The notes under the pieces were generated by a model. It was not told where the DNA came from, ran no database searches, and saw only the letters and a program-made list of their open reading frames with translations. Of a stretch of DNA of 58,470 nt, positions 7,170 through 15,872 are shown piece by piece. The DNA comes from Oscillospiraceae bacterium (GTDB lineage Bacteria > Bacillota > Clostridia > Oscillospirales > SIG530): positions 1-58,470 of the forward strand of contig SVND01000006.1 of the NCBI GenBank assembly GCA_015067075.1, written 5' to 3'. Position 1 is the stretch's first letter. Every line of letters starts with the position of its first letter. Made by a program: the position numbers and the translations under genes.

Positions 7170-8357
7170 TTATTCCTCTGTCTCCGTCATTGAATTGCTC
7201 AAAAGTATGTTGTAATGCATTTCGATAGTGTTTACTATCTCATCATCTGTAAAATCAGAATATTTTTCAAGTGTCGCTTTAACGCCGTTTTCCGCCGCAA
7301 ATTCAGCAAGCTCGCAGGAGGATGCATCAGTTTCGGGTGCAAAAAGCATAGCCGCCGCAATGCCTATGGGAAGAGCATCGGAGCTTATCTTCTGTGACAG
7401 ACAGCATTTAAGCGCGCCCACAAGTCTGTCGTTGGAAGAAAGCTTGCGCTTTGTATCTCCGCCAACGCGAGTTATGGGGTCGCCCAGCAATTTATTCTTA
7501 AAACGCTTCTGAAGATCCGCCGCGTGCTCCTCAAGCTCCTTTTTTGCAACGCCGTGCTTTTTGGAAAGAGCGTTCGTTATGTCGCGAAGCGCATCTGCAA
7601 CGATAGCTGTAATAGCTTCGTCCTGTGCCGCCTCCCAAATATATGTGTAGCCCTTGAGATTACCGAGATATGCGGTCATGGCATGGCTCATGTTATGCAT
7701 AAACAGCTTGCGTTCAATATAGAAAGAAAACGGTGCAAAGGGCTTCATATTCGCAACGTACGGTATCTCACCCTTCATTGCATCCTTGTCAACAGGAAGC
7801 TCACAAAAAGCCTCAACGCAAACAGCGAGAGGATCCTGCTCCGTAATTTCCTTCGGTGCCGCAGGAACCATTCTTCCGACTGATGCCTCGGAAAATCCAA
7901 CATACTCGTCAAACCAAGCTTTTTCCTCATCGGAAAGCTTTTCCTTTACAAGGGATGCAAGATACTTGTCTGCATCTATCATATTTTCGCAGATTATTAC
8001 GTTAAGATAAGTTTCGGGCATCGCTTTCATACGCTTTGCCACTGCCTTTGCAAGTACGGGTGCGATAAAGGGCAATATTTTAACGCCAACAGCCGTTGCG
8101 CAAACGTCAGCGCTTGCTATCTCATCAGACGCCGCTTCCTCGTCGCGGGAGTTAACACCGCGCACGTTTTCGATAAGCGTTTTTGTATACACTTCGTTTT
8201 CTGCTATATAAAGAGGATACGATTTATCCTCGTTAAGCTTGTTGATAACAGGCTCGCTTATATCGAGGAAAACCGTTTCATAGCCTGATTTAAAGAAAAG
8301 CTGACCGATAAAACCGCGGCCAATATTTCCTGCACCGTACATTACTGCTTTTTTCAT
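7170..8357 (-). CDS. mtlD: Mannitol-1-phosphate 5-dehydrogenase
   Basis: A 395-residue NAD-dependent polyol-phosphate dehydrogenase that interconverts mannitol 1-phosphate and fructose 6-phosphate. The N-terminus has the Rossmann motif GAGNIGRGFIG, and the C-terminal helical domain carries KRKLFMHNMSHA, with the catalytic-region Lys and His of the long-chain mannitol dehydrogenase family. Length is typical. Oddly, it lies between a Clp ATPase and tsaD with no mannitol PTS genes nearby, so it may serve internal redox balance or mannitol synthesis. Closely related fructuronate or tagaturonate reductases are the alternative, but the N-terminal motif favours MtlD. Confidence 0.88.
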   Translation of the reverse strand: MKKAVMYGAGNIGRGFIGQLFFKSGYETVFLDISEPVINKLNEDKSYPLYIAENEVYTKTLIENVRGVNSRDEEAASDEIASADVCATAVGVKILPFIAPVLAKAVAKRMKAMPETYLNVIICENMIDADKYLASLVKEKLSDEEKAWFDEYVGFSEASVGRMVPAAPKEITEQDPLAVCVEAFCELPVDKDAMKGEIPYVANMKPFAPFSFYIERKLFMHNMSHAMTAYLGNLKGYTYIWEAAQDEAITAIVADALRDITNALSKKHGVAKKELEEHAADLQKRFKNKLLGDPITRVGGDTKRKLSSNDRLVGALKCCLSQKISSDALPIGIAAAMLFAPETDASSCELAEFAAENGVKATLEKYSDFTDDEIVNTIEMHYNILLSNSMTETEE

Positions 8358-8381
8358 TGAGATCCCGTTCTTTCTTCTACA

Positions 8382-10655
8382 TTATTTTTCAGTTGGACGA
8401 ACAACTATCGCTCCATCCTCTACGCTTGCCGTAAAATCCATATAATGCTTTTCATAGCTGCCGACAACCAGCGTAGCTATGGCATCCTCTATCTCCTTTT
8501 GGATTATACGGCGCAGATTTCGCGCACCGTAAAGGGCGCTTTCTCCTTTATCTGCAATTTTCGCGTAAACCTCTTCGTTGACCGTCAATTTAAAGCCCTT
8601 CTCCTCAAGGTTTTTCTGAAGGTCGCCTATCATTATTTTCGCAATGGATATGAGCGTTTCCATCGCAAGAGGCGCAAACGCCACTATCTCATCAACACGG
8701 TTGATAAACTCGGGACGCAAGAAATCCCGAAGTGCGTTCATTGCCTTTTCCTTTACAACAGCCGTCTCCGAAGTGTTAAAGCCAACGATGCCGCTCTTTT
8801 TCTCCGAGCCTGCGTTGGATGTCATGATTATAACCGTATTTTCAAAGTTTACAGTCTTTCCGTGTGCATCTGTAACTCTGCCGTCATCAAGTATCTGCAA
8901 AAGGATATTGAGCACATCCGGATGTGCCTTCTCTATCTCATCAAAAAGTATCACAGAATAAGGCTTGCGTCTTATTTTTTCCGTAAGCTGTCCTGCCTCG
9001 TCATATCCTACGTATCCCGGAGGCGCGCCGATTATACGGGAAACGGAATGCTTTTCCATAAATTCAGACATATCAAGTCTGATAAGGCTTTCCGGTGCAT
9101 CAAAAAGATCTGCCGCCAGCACCTTTACAAGCTCAGTTTTGCCCACACCTGTCGGACCTACGAAAATAAACGAAACAGGCTTTCTCTTGGGAGAAATGCC
9201 GATACGGCTTCTCGTTATCGCCGCAACAACAGCCGCAACTGCCTCATCCTGACCAACGATGCGCTCTTTAAGTCTGTCGCCCAGCTTTGCAAGGCGTGAA
9301 AATTCATCTTCCTTTATTTTTGTTGCGGGAATACCCGTCCAAAGCTCAATAACTCTGGCGATATGCTCAAGCGTAAGGCACGCAGGCTGAAGCTTCAGCG
9401 CCGCTATCTCCTTCTCAAGTCGGCTCTTTTCGCCGCTGAGCTGAGTTACCTTCTGATAATATTCATCCGTGCCGTCATCCGTCAAAAGCTCCTGCTTTGT
9501 CATAACGTCTTCAAGCTCAATGGTCTTTTCCTCAAGGGATGTGCAAAGCATATCCGTAAGGCTGAGATTGGAGCAAGCCTCGTCAAGCAGGTCGATGGCT
9601 TTATCGGGCAGATATCTATCTGTAATATATCTTTCGGAAAGCAGTACCATCTGATAAAGTAAGCCGTCATCAATTCGCACCTTATGATAGTTTTCATAAT
9701 AATGCTTAATGCCCTTGAGTATTTCCATTGTATCGCCGACAGAGGGCTCATTTACCGTAACGGGCTGGAAACGGCGCTCCAAGGCGGAGTCCTTTTCGAT
9801 ATATTTGCGGTATTCAGTCATGGTCGTTGCACCAATGACCTGAATTTCGCCGCGGGACAAGGCAGGCTTCATAATATTCGCCGCATTCATTGAGCCCTCC
9901 GCATCACCTGCGGAAACAAGGCTGTGTACCTCGTCGATAAATAAAATTATATTGCCAAGCTTTTTAACCTCGTCAATAAGACCTTTGATACGGCTTTCAA
10001 ACTGTCCGCGGAACTGAGTTCCCGCAACGAGCGCCGCAAGGTCAAGAAGATATATTTCCTTTGAACGAAGCTTCGGCGGAACATCGCCCGAAGCTATCTT
10101 AAGTGCAAGACCTTCAGCAATAGCTGTTTTACCTACGCCTGGATCGCCGATAAGACATGGGTTGTTTTTTGAACGGCGGTTAAGTATCTGAATTACGCGG
10201 AACGTCTCCTCGCTTCTTCCGATTATACGATCAAGCTTTCCGTTTTTAGCCTTTGCCGTAATATTCACGCAATATTGGTCAAGAAAGCGTCTTTTTTCTT
10301 CCTTGCTCTTTTTCTTTTTATCCTTTGCGCCGTCCTTACCGGCGTCGCCATCCTCAGCGGAATACTTTTCGCCAAAGGGGAACGCCGCCGTACCACCCGG
10401 TTCAAAGCTGTCTCCGTCCTCTTCGCCTTCCTCATTTCCGCCCATTCCGGCTTCATTCATAAAATTCATAAGCTGTTCATCCATACCGCTGAGCATTTCA
10501 TCGGTAATGCCCATTCGCTGCATCATGTCTTCAACGGGCTTTATACCAAGCTCCTTTGCGCATTGAATGCAGATACCCTCATTTATGGATTTATCGCCCT
10601 CCTGCCGTGTTATAAAAACGACTGCAGGGCGTTTTTTGCATCGTGAGCATATCAT
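8382..10655 (-). CDS. ClpE-like AAA+ chaperone ATPase with N-terminal zinc finger
   Basis: A 757-residue, double-AAA Clp ATPase that unfolds proteins for ClpP. The first 45 residues are a four-cysteine zinc finger (Cys3, Cys6, Cys29, Cys32). An acidic, Met/Gly-rich linker and then a Lys-rich stretch follow (KDKKKKSKEEKRR). AAA1 has Walker A GDPGVGKT and Walker B ILFIDEVHSL; AAA2 has GPTGVGKT and ILFDEIEKAHP. A ClpP-docking loop candidate (IVGFN) is present. There is no double Clp_N repeat, so it resembles ClpE more than ClpC. I chose ATG 10655 because the finger starts there and GGAG lies nine bases upstream. ATGs at 10670 and 10703 are alternatives. clpP is not in the window. Confidence 0.88.
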   Translation of the reverse strand: MICSRCKKRPAVVFITRQEGDKSINEGICIQCAKELGIKPVEDMMQRMGITDEMLSGMDEQLMNFMNEAGMGGNEEGEEDGDSFEPGGTAAFPFGEKYSAEDGDAGKDGAKDKKKKSKEEKRRFLDQYCVNITAKAKNGKLDRIIGRSEETFRVIQILNRRSKNNPCLIGDPGVGKTAIAEGLALKIASGDVPPKLRSKEIYLLDLAALVAGTQFRGQFESRIKGLIDEVKKLGNIILFIDEVHSLVSAGDAEGSMNAANIMKPALSRGEIQVIGATTMTEYRKYIEKDSALERRFQPVTVNEPSVGDTMEILKGIKHYYENYHKVRIDDGLLYQMVLLSERYITDRYLPDKAIDLLDEACSNLSLTDMLCTSLEEKTIELEDVMTKQELLTDDGTDEYYQKVTQLSGEKSRLEKEIAALKLQPACLTLEHIARVIELWTGIPATKIKEDEFSRLAKLGDRLKERIVGQDEAVAAVVAAITRSRIGISPKRKPVSFIFVGPTGVGKTELVKVLAADLFDAPESLIRLDMSEFMEKHSVSRIIGAPPGYVGYDEAGQLTEKIRRKPYSVILFDEIEKAHPDVLNILLQILDDGRVTDAHGKTVNFENTVIIMTSNAGSEKKSGIVGFNTSETAVVKEKAMNALRDFLRPEFINRVDEIVAFAPLAMETLISIAKIMIGDLQKNLEEKGFKLTVNEEVYAKIADKGESALYGARNLRRIIQKEIEDAIATLVVGSYEKHYMDFTASVEDGAIVVRPTEK

Positions 10656-10730
10656 AAAGTTTTTCTCCATTCTTCCGCATTTTCCAATCTGTCTTTCCGC
10701 CATGCGGCAAGCGGCAAACGCTTATTTGCA

Positions 10731-11291
10731 TTATTCAAAAGAGCGTCCCTGCTTCACGACAAGGTAAAACTCTCTTGCGTAACCGCAAAAAGCCGCCAAA
10801 GTCAATATTATCGGCACAAGCACAAGCGCCATTTTTACGTATTCGGACATTACACCCGCGCCTGCAAGGATAAGCACGAACATCACGTAAAACGCAAACG
10901 TCGCAAGCTTACCCATAATATTTGACTTAATTACTCTTCCGTATTTTTTAAGCATAACAGCGCCGCCAAGGAGCATAATAAACTCCTTGAGCACCAAAAA
11001 CACAGCCATCCAAAGCGGAAGCAGACCTACAACGAACATACATATAAAGGTCGCCGCCTGAGTTACCTTATCAGCGAGGGGATCAAGTATCTTTCCAAGC
11101 TCCGTTGTCAAGCCGTATTTTCTCGCAATATATCCGTCCAAAAAATCAGTCAGTCCCGACAATACAAGCAACGCAAGTATAGCCATGTTATACTGATTTA
11201 TCTCCCCGATAAAAAACAGCGCAATTATCACGGGAACCATCAGCAGTCTGACTATTGATAAAATATTCGGAATATTAAACAGTTTTTTCAT
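10731..11291 (-). CDS. pgsA: CDP-diacylglycerol--glycerol-3-phosphate 3-phosphatidyltransferase
   Basis: A 186-residue integral membrane enzyme that makes phosphatidylglycerol phosphate, the committed step to phosphatidylglycerol. The CDP-alcohol phosphotransferase motif (DG..AR, eight residues, G...D...D) is complete in DFLDGYIARKYG followed by LGKILDPLADK at residues about 46-75. About five hydrophobic helices surround it. The protein starts with MKKLFNIPNILSIVRL, typical of PgsA. It lies between gpmI and the Clp ATPase in the same run. Confidence 0.93.
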   Translation of the reverse strand: MKKLFNIPNILSIVRLLMVPVIIALFFIGEINQYNMAILALLVLSGLTDFLDGYIARKYGLTTELGKILDPLADKVTQAATFICMFVVGLLPLWMAVFLVLKEFIMLLGGAVMLKKYGRVIKSNIMGKLATFAFYVMFVLILAGAGVMSEYVKMALVLVPIILTLAAFCGYAREFYLVVKQGRSFE

Positions 11292-11348
11292 ATTTTCTCC
11301 GTTATTAACGAAAATAATCCTCTAATAAACTTTGCTTTTTTGGGCAAT

Positions 11349-12923
11349 TTATTTTACAATGCTCTTTTCCCAGCAATCAGGTGCCTCAATACCGAGAAGC
11401 TTTGCTACTGTAGGAGCAACGTTTGCAAGACCAAGGCCTTCATCGTCAATGAATTCATATTCCTTTTCGCTGTCATATATGATAAACGGAACAGGATTGA
11501 GAGAGTGAGCCGTTCTGGGCTGGATATTGCCCTTCTTATCCTTTTCAAGCATTTCATCGGCATTTCCGTGGTCAGCGGTGATAACAAGGATAAATCCAAG
11601 CTCGTCAGCCGCTTTTACAAGGCGTGCAAGTCCCAGGTCAACGGATTCCACAGCAACTATTGTCGCAGGCATACTTCCCGTATGTCCAACCATATCGCCG
11701 TTGGGGAAGTTGCAACGGATAAAATCGTATTTACCCGATGCTGCGGCTTCGATAACTGCGTCGGTTATGTCAGCAGACTTCATCCAGGGACGAAGGTCGA
11801 AGGATACGTTATCGGAGGGAATTTCAAGATATGTTTCAAGCTCTTCGCTGAACTTGCCGCTTCTGTTGCCGTTCCAGAAATACGTTACGTGACCGTATTT
11901 CTGCGTTTCAGATACTGCAAACTGGCGAAGTCCGTGCTTTACGAGAAGCTCGGAAAGTGTGTTTGTAATTTCAGGGGGAGATACGAGGTAATTTTTCGGA
12001 AGCTTCATGTCGCCGTCATATTCAAGCATACCTGCATACATGACCTTCGGCATATTGCCACGGTCAAACTCGCTGAAATTCGGGTCGTCAAATACCATAC
12101 TGAGCTCTATTGCTCTGTCGCCGCGGAAGTTGAACAGAATTACGCTGTCGCCGTCCTTCATCGCGCCGACGGGAGCATCGTTTTCAGCAATAACGAACGC
12201 GGGAAGATTCTGGTCGATTATGCCGTCCTGCTCATTGCGGTACGTTTCAATAGCTTCAGTTGCGCTGGCAAACTTTCTGCCTTCGCCGTAAACGTGTGTA
12301 TCAACGCCGCGCTTTACCATTGCCCAATCAGCCTTATAGCGGTCCATCGTTACCTTCATACGACCGCCGCCCGATGCGATACGGCAATCGAAATCAGCAG
12401 AGCGAAGCTCATTAAGCACATTTTCAAGCTGTTCAACGTAGATAAGTGCAGATGTTGCAGGCACGTCACGTCCGTCAAGAAGGATATGAACGCGAGCGGC
12501 TTTTACACCTTCAGCCTTCGCTTGACGAAGCATGGAGAAAAGGTGCGCAATATTAGAGTGGACGTTACCGTCGGAAAGCAAGCCGATAAAATGCATTGCA
12601 GAGCTGTTGTCCTTGCAGTTTGCAACGAGCTTTTTCCACGTCTCGGAAGCAAACATTTTGCCGCTTTCGATGGATTCGTTAACCAGCTTTGCTCCCTGAG
12701 AATATATCTGACCGCAGCCGAGAGCGTTATGACCGACCTCGCTGTTACCCATATCGTCGTCAGAGGGCAGACCGACCGCGCTTCCGTGCGCCGCAAGGCG
12801 TGCTACGGGACGTGTATTCATAAGCATATCCAATACAGGTGTATTTGCTGTTGTAACAGCATCACCAAGTCCAGTCTTTGAAAATCCGATGCCGTCCATG
12901 ACGACAAGTACAATAGGTTTCAT
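11349..12923 (-). CDS. gpmI: 2,3-bisphosphoglycerate-independent phosphoglycerate mutase
   Basis: A 524-residue Mn-dependent glycolytic enzyme that interconverts 3- and 2-phosphoglycerate. VVMDGIGFS at residue 6 gives the first metal-binding Asp, and DDDMGNSEVGH near 56 contains the phosphoserine nucleophile. ITADHGNADEM near 450 supplies further metal ligands. Length fits the family. It follows lgt by 39 bases, with no other glycolytic genes nearby, so it seems to have its own place in this housekeeping run. Confidence 0.96.
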   Translation of the reverse strand: MKPIVLVVMDGIGFSKTGLGDAVTTANTPVLDMLMNTRPVARLAAHGSAVGLPSDDDMGNSEVGHNALGCGQIYSQGAKLVNESIESGKMFASETWKKLVANCKDNSSAMHFIGLLSDGNVHSNIAHLFSMLRQAKAEGVKAARVHILLDGRDVPATSALIYVEQLENVLNELRSADFDCRIASGGGRMKVTMDRYKADWAMVKRGVDTHVYGEGRKFASATEAIETYRNEQDGIIDQNLPAFVIAENDAPVGAMKDGDSVILFNFRGDRAIELSMVFDDPNFSEFDRGNMPKVMYAGMLEYDGDMKLPKNYLVSPPEITNTLSELLVKHGLRQFAVSETQKYGHVTYFWNGNRSGKFSEELETYLEIPSDNVSFDLRPWMKSADITDAVIEAAASGKYDFIRCNFPNGDMVGHTGSMPATIVAVESVDLGLARLVKAADELGFILVITADHGNADEMLEKDKKGNIQPRTAHSLNPVPFIIYDSEKEYEFIDDEGLGLANVAPTVAKLLGIEAPDCWEKSIVK

Positions 12924-12962
12924 AATTTTTTCTTTCCTTTCACTGTCTCATTTATTTAGAAA

Positions 12963-13919
12963 TTATTCTTCTTTCGTTTCCGTTTCCTCTGTCACAGCCT
13001 CCGCCGTTACAGCTTCTTCCGCGGCAACTTGCTCCTCGGTTTCAGTATGCTCCTCAGCAGCTTCCGCGATTTCCGATTCGTTAGCTTCCTGTACGGGTAT
13101 CTCGCCGTCAGCCAAAGCCTCCTCCGGCGGCATTTTCGTGCGCAGCCATACTATGCGAAGAGCGCCTGCGAGGAAAAATACTGCGCCGAGGATAAGCGAT
13201 ACCTTAAAATCGCCTATCATAAGGCTGTCCGTGCGCAGATATTCGATGAACGCTCTGCCCAAACCGTACCAAGCCATATAGCCCCAGAATATCTCGCCGT
13301 TTTGCTTTTTCAGATATTTGCCCCACAAAAGAAGCAAAACGATACCAAGCACGTTCCACAGCGATTCATAGAAAAACGTGGGATGCCACGGGCCCGTACC
13401 GTTGATGGTCATGCCCCAGGGAAGCTGCGTTATTGCACCGAAGGCTTCGCCGTTTACGAAGTTGCCCCATCTGCCGACAGCCTGACCTATCATAAGGCTT
13501 ATGCAAAGGATATCAAACACCTTGCCGATGGAAAGCTTTTTGAATCTGCATACCAAAAGTGCAGTTATAACGCCGAAGATAACTCCGCCGTATATGGCAA
13601 GACCGCCGTCCCATATGGCGATAACTTCATAAAAGCTCGAAAACTGCGTATGGTTAAAAACAACGTAGTAAAGTCTTGCGCCGATTATACCGATAGGCAC
13701 GCTGAAAAGTGCAATGTCGAGCAGGTCGTCTGTTTTCATACCTTCTTTTTTAAATCGGTATGCGGCAAAAGCAAGGGCAAGAATAAATCCAACCGCGATT
13801 ATAACGCCGTACCAATATACATCCTTGCCAAAAACGTTGAAAGCCACGTTGTCGATCTTCATCGGGTCAATACCCAAGCCGGGGAATCCGATATTTCTTA
13901 TGGCGGCAAAAATATTCAT
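12963..13919 (-). CDS. lgt: Prolipoprotein diacylglyceryl transferase Lgt with acidic C-terminal tail
   Basis: A 318-residue membrane enzyme that attaches diacylglycerol to the lipobox cysteine of prolipoproteins. Family motifs are IIGARLYYV, GRWGNFVNGEAFG (the Lgt signature) and HPTFFYESLWN. Seven transmembrane helices end near residue 260. The last 55 residues or so are a Glu/Ala/Thr-rich acidic tail (EEHTETEEQVAAEE) that standard Lgt proteins lack. It is probably disordered and of unknown role. I start at ATG 13919, which has GGAGAG seven bases upstream; an in-frame upstream extension has no support. Its substrates here include the two lipoproteins at 25752 and 34933. Confidence 0.93.
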   Translation of the reverse strand: MNIFAAIRNIGFPGLGIDPMKIDNVAFNVFGKDVYWYGVIIAVGFILALAFAAYRFKKEGMKTDDLLDIALFSVPIGIIGARLYYVVFNHTQFSSFYEVIAIWDGGLAIYGGVIFGVITALLVCRFKKLSIGKVFDILCISLMIGQAVGRWGNFVNGEAFGAITQLPWGMTINGTGPWHPTFFYESLWNVLGIVLLLLWGKYLKKQNGEIFWGYMAWYGLGRAFIEYLRTDSLMIGDFKVSLILGAVFFLAGALRIVWLRTKMPPEEALADGEIPVQEANESEIAEAAEEHTETEEQVAAEEAVTAEAVTEETETKEE

Positions 13920-13948
13920 ACAAACTCTCCATTTCATATGCTTTTTAC

Positions 13949-13979
13949 GGGCAAAATACATACAGCACATAATTTGCCC
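13949..13979 (-). promoter_or_regulatory. Hairpin in the lgt leader
   Basis: GGGCAAA (13949-13955) pairs with TTTGCCC (13973-13979) across a 17-base loop in the untranslated leader between the lgt promoter and start codon. There is no T-run and no riboswitch that I recognise. It may stabilise the transcript or affect translation. Confidence 0.4.
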
Positions 13980-13992
13980 ACTATATCTGCTT

Positions 13993-14021
13993 ATTATAGC
14001 ACTTCCTAATTGTTTTGGCAA
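13993..14021 (-). promoter_or_regulatory. Promoter of the lgt-gpmI-pgsA-clp run
   Basis: On the minus strand TTGCCA (14016-14021) and TATAAT (13993-13998) are 17 bp apart, about 75 bases upstream of the lgt start. Confidence 0.75.
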
Positions 14022-14087
14022 GTATTTCATTAAATTTTTTCAAAAAATACGCTTAAAGTTTTTATAAATAAAAATTATAAAAATTAC

Positions 14088-14116
14088 TTTACGGATTTGT
14101 TTTCATGTGTTATAAT
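14088..14116 (+). promoter_or_regulatory. Promoter of the methyltransferase-ECF run
   Basis: TTTACG (14088-14093) and a perfect TATAAT (14111-14116), 17 bp apart, lie about 40 bases upstream of the GTG start at 14157 and divergent from the lgt promoter. Confidence 0.75.
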
Positions 14117-14156
14117 ATATTAATTAGAAGTATGTACGAAAGGCAAGGGTGCTTTT

Positions 14157-15014
14157 GTGAGAATAGCAGACAATTGGAAGGATTATGAGGTTTTGGACTC
14201 ATCTGACGGCGAAAAGCTTGAACGATGGGGAAAATATATATTGGTAAGACCTGACCCACAGATAATATGGCACGCACCTCGTGACCACAAGGGCTGGACA
14301 AACAACAACGGCAGATATCAGCGCTCCACCGAAGGCGGCGGCGCTTGGCACAATTGCCGTTTACCTCAGGTCTGGCAGATAAATTACGGCGAGCTTGCCT
14401 TCAACTTAAAGCCCATGGGCTTTAAGCATACGGGACTTTTCCCTGAGCAGGCTGTAAATTGGGACTATATGCAAAACAAGATCAAAAAAGCAGGCAGACC
14501 TGTTTCCGTACTCAATATGTTTGCTTATACAGGCGGCGCGACAGTTGCCTGCGCAGCGGCAGGCGCATCCGTATGCCACGTTGACGCATCCAAGGGTATG
14601 GTTCTTTGGGCAAAGGAAAACGCCGTTTCCTCGGGACTTGCCGACAAGCCCATAAGATATATCGTGGACGATTGCAAAAAATTTGCGGAGCGTGAAATAC
14701 GCCGCGGTCATAAATACGACGCTATCATCATGGACCCGCCCTCCTACGGAAGAGGTCCCGGCGGCGAGGTATGGAAGATAGAAAATTCTATCCACGACCT
14801 GCTCTCCCTTTGCGCTCAGCTTTTATCGGACGAGCCGCTGTTTTTCCTGCTCAACTCGTATACGACGGGGCTTTCCGCTTCCGTTATGACATATCTTTTA
14901 TCCCTGACAGCAGGCGATAAATTTTCAAAAATTTCCGCCGATGAGATCGGCTTACCTGTCACCTCAACAGGTCTTTATCTTCCCTGCGGCTGTACGGCGA
15001 TTGCAGAAAACTAA
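14157..15014 (+). CDS. Class I SAM-dependent methyltransferase, RlmI/RlmL-like
   Basis: A 285-residue methyltransferase. The SAM-binding loop is LNMFAYTGGATVAC near residue 120, and the acidic loop 2 is CHVDASKGM near 142. The catalytic-type motif MDPPSYGRG near 196 is the [DN]PP-[FY] motif of base methyltransferases. The layout matches the domain found in 23S rRNA methyltransferases of the RlmI/RlmK type, though the N-terminal PUA domain is missing, so the exact RNA target is uncertain. It starts with GTG, with an AAGGGTG-like ribosome binding site seven bases upstream. It is the first gene of a run that continues into ecfA1 16 bases later. Confidence 0.85.
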   Translation: MRIADNWKDYEVLDSSDGEKLERWGKYILVRPDPQIIWHAPRDHKGWTNNNGRYQRSTEGGGAWHNCRLPQVWQINYGELAFNLKPMGFKHTGLFPEQAVNWDYMQNKIKKAGRPVSVLNMFAYTGGATVACAAAGASVCHVDASKGMVLWAKENAVSSGLADKPIRYIVDDCKKFAEREIRRGHKYDAIIMDPPSYGRGPGGEVWKIENSIHDLLSLCAQLLSDEPLFFLLNSYTTGLSASVMTYLLSLTAGDKFSKISADEIGLPVTSTGLYLPCGCTAIAEN

Positions 15015-15029
15015 AAGGAGCGCTCGACC

Positions 15030-15872
15030 TTGCCCAATCATATAAAAACTGTAAATCTTGAATTTTCGTATAAAACAGACGATGGCGTTACCGACGTTCT
15101 CAAGGGTATCGACCTTGAAATAACGAGCGGAAGCTTCGTTGCCGTTATCGGTCATAACGGCTCGGGAAAATCTACCCTCGCCAAGCATTTCAACGGCGTT
15201 CTTCTCCCCTGCGGCGGCACAGTTTACGTCAACGGTATCGACACCCGCGACGATTCGCGCATTTTCGATATACGCCAGCGTGTTGGAATGGTTTTCCAAA
15301 ATCCCGACAATCAGATAGTTTCCTCCATCGTTGAGGAGGATGTGGCGTTTGCCCTTGAAAATCTCGGCGTTGAGCCTGCCGCCATGGAAAAACGCATAAG
15401 CGAAGCTCTTGCCGCCGTAAATATGACGGAATACCGCACCCACGCCACCTACAAGCTTTCAGGCGGACAAAAGCAGCGCATTGCTATTGCAGGCGTTATT
15501 GCCATGCGTCCAGATTGCATCGTTTTGGACGAGCCCACAGCCATGCTTGACCCTGTCGGAAGGCGCGAGGTCTTGCGCACCATTCGCTCGCTCAACCGTC
15601 AATTCGGCATAACGGTCATTCTTATTACTCACTATATGAACGAAGCCGCAGGCGCTGACAGAGTTATCGTTATGAATGACGGAAAAATAGTCATGGACGA
15701 TACGGCGCAAAGCGTATTTTCACAGGTGGATGAGCTTAAAAAGCTTCACCTTGACGTGCCGCAAGAAACAGAGCTGCTGTACGAGCTTGCCAAGGAGGGC
15801 ATTGACATCGGTACGGCAACGAACGTTGACGAATGTGTGACGCAAATAATGAAGGTTTTGGATAGAAAATGA
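15030..15872 (+). CDS. ecfA1: Energy-coupling factor transporter ATPase A1
   Basis: A 280-residue ABC ATPase, one of the two nucleotide-binding subunits of the shared ECF module that powers vitamin and micronutrient S components. Walker A is GHNGSGKST near residue 40, the Q-loop is FQNPDNQ, the signature is LSGGQKQR near 146, and Walker B is IVLDEPTAMLDP. The FQNPDNQ Q-loop and the C-terminal extension after residue 220 are typical of EcfA1. The start is TTG at 15030, with AAGGAG nine bases upstream. Its stop overlaps the ecfA2 start by four bases. Confidence 0.95.
   Translation: MPNHIKTVNLEFSYKTDDGVTDVLKGIDLEITSGSFVAVIGHNGSGKSTLAKHFNGVLLPCGGTVYVNGIDTRDDSRIFDIRQRVGMVFQNPDNQIVSSIVEEDVAFALENLGVEPAAMEKRISEALAAVNMTEYRTHATYKLSGGQKQRIAIAGVIAMRPDCIVLDEPTAMLDPVGRREVLRTIRSLNRQFGITVILITHYMNEAAGADRVIVMNDGKIVMDDTAQSVFSQVDELKKLHLDVPQETELLYELAKEGIDIGTATNVDECVTQIMKVLDRK

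Noticed and set aside
11340-12881. Plus-strand frame of 513 codons opposite gpmI
   Set aside because: It mirrors a clear, full-length gpmI with catalytic motifs. The translation is Cys/Arg/His-rich and lacks any ribosome binding site.
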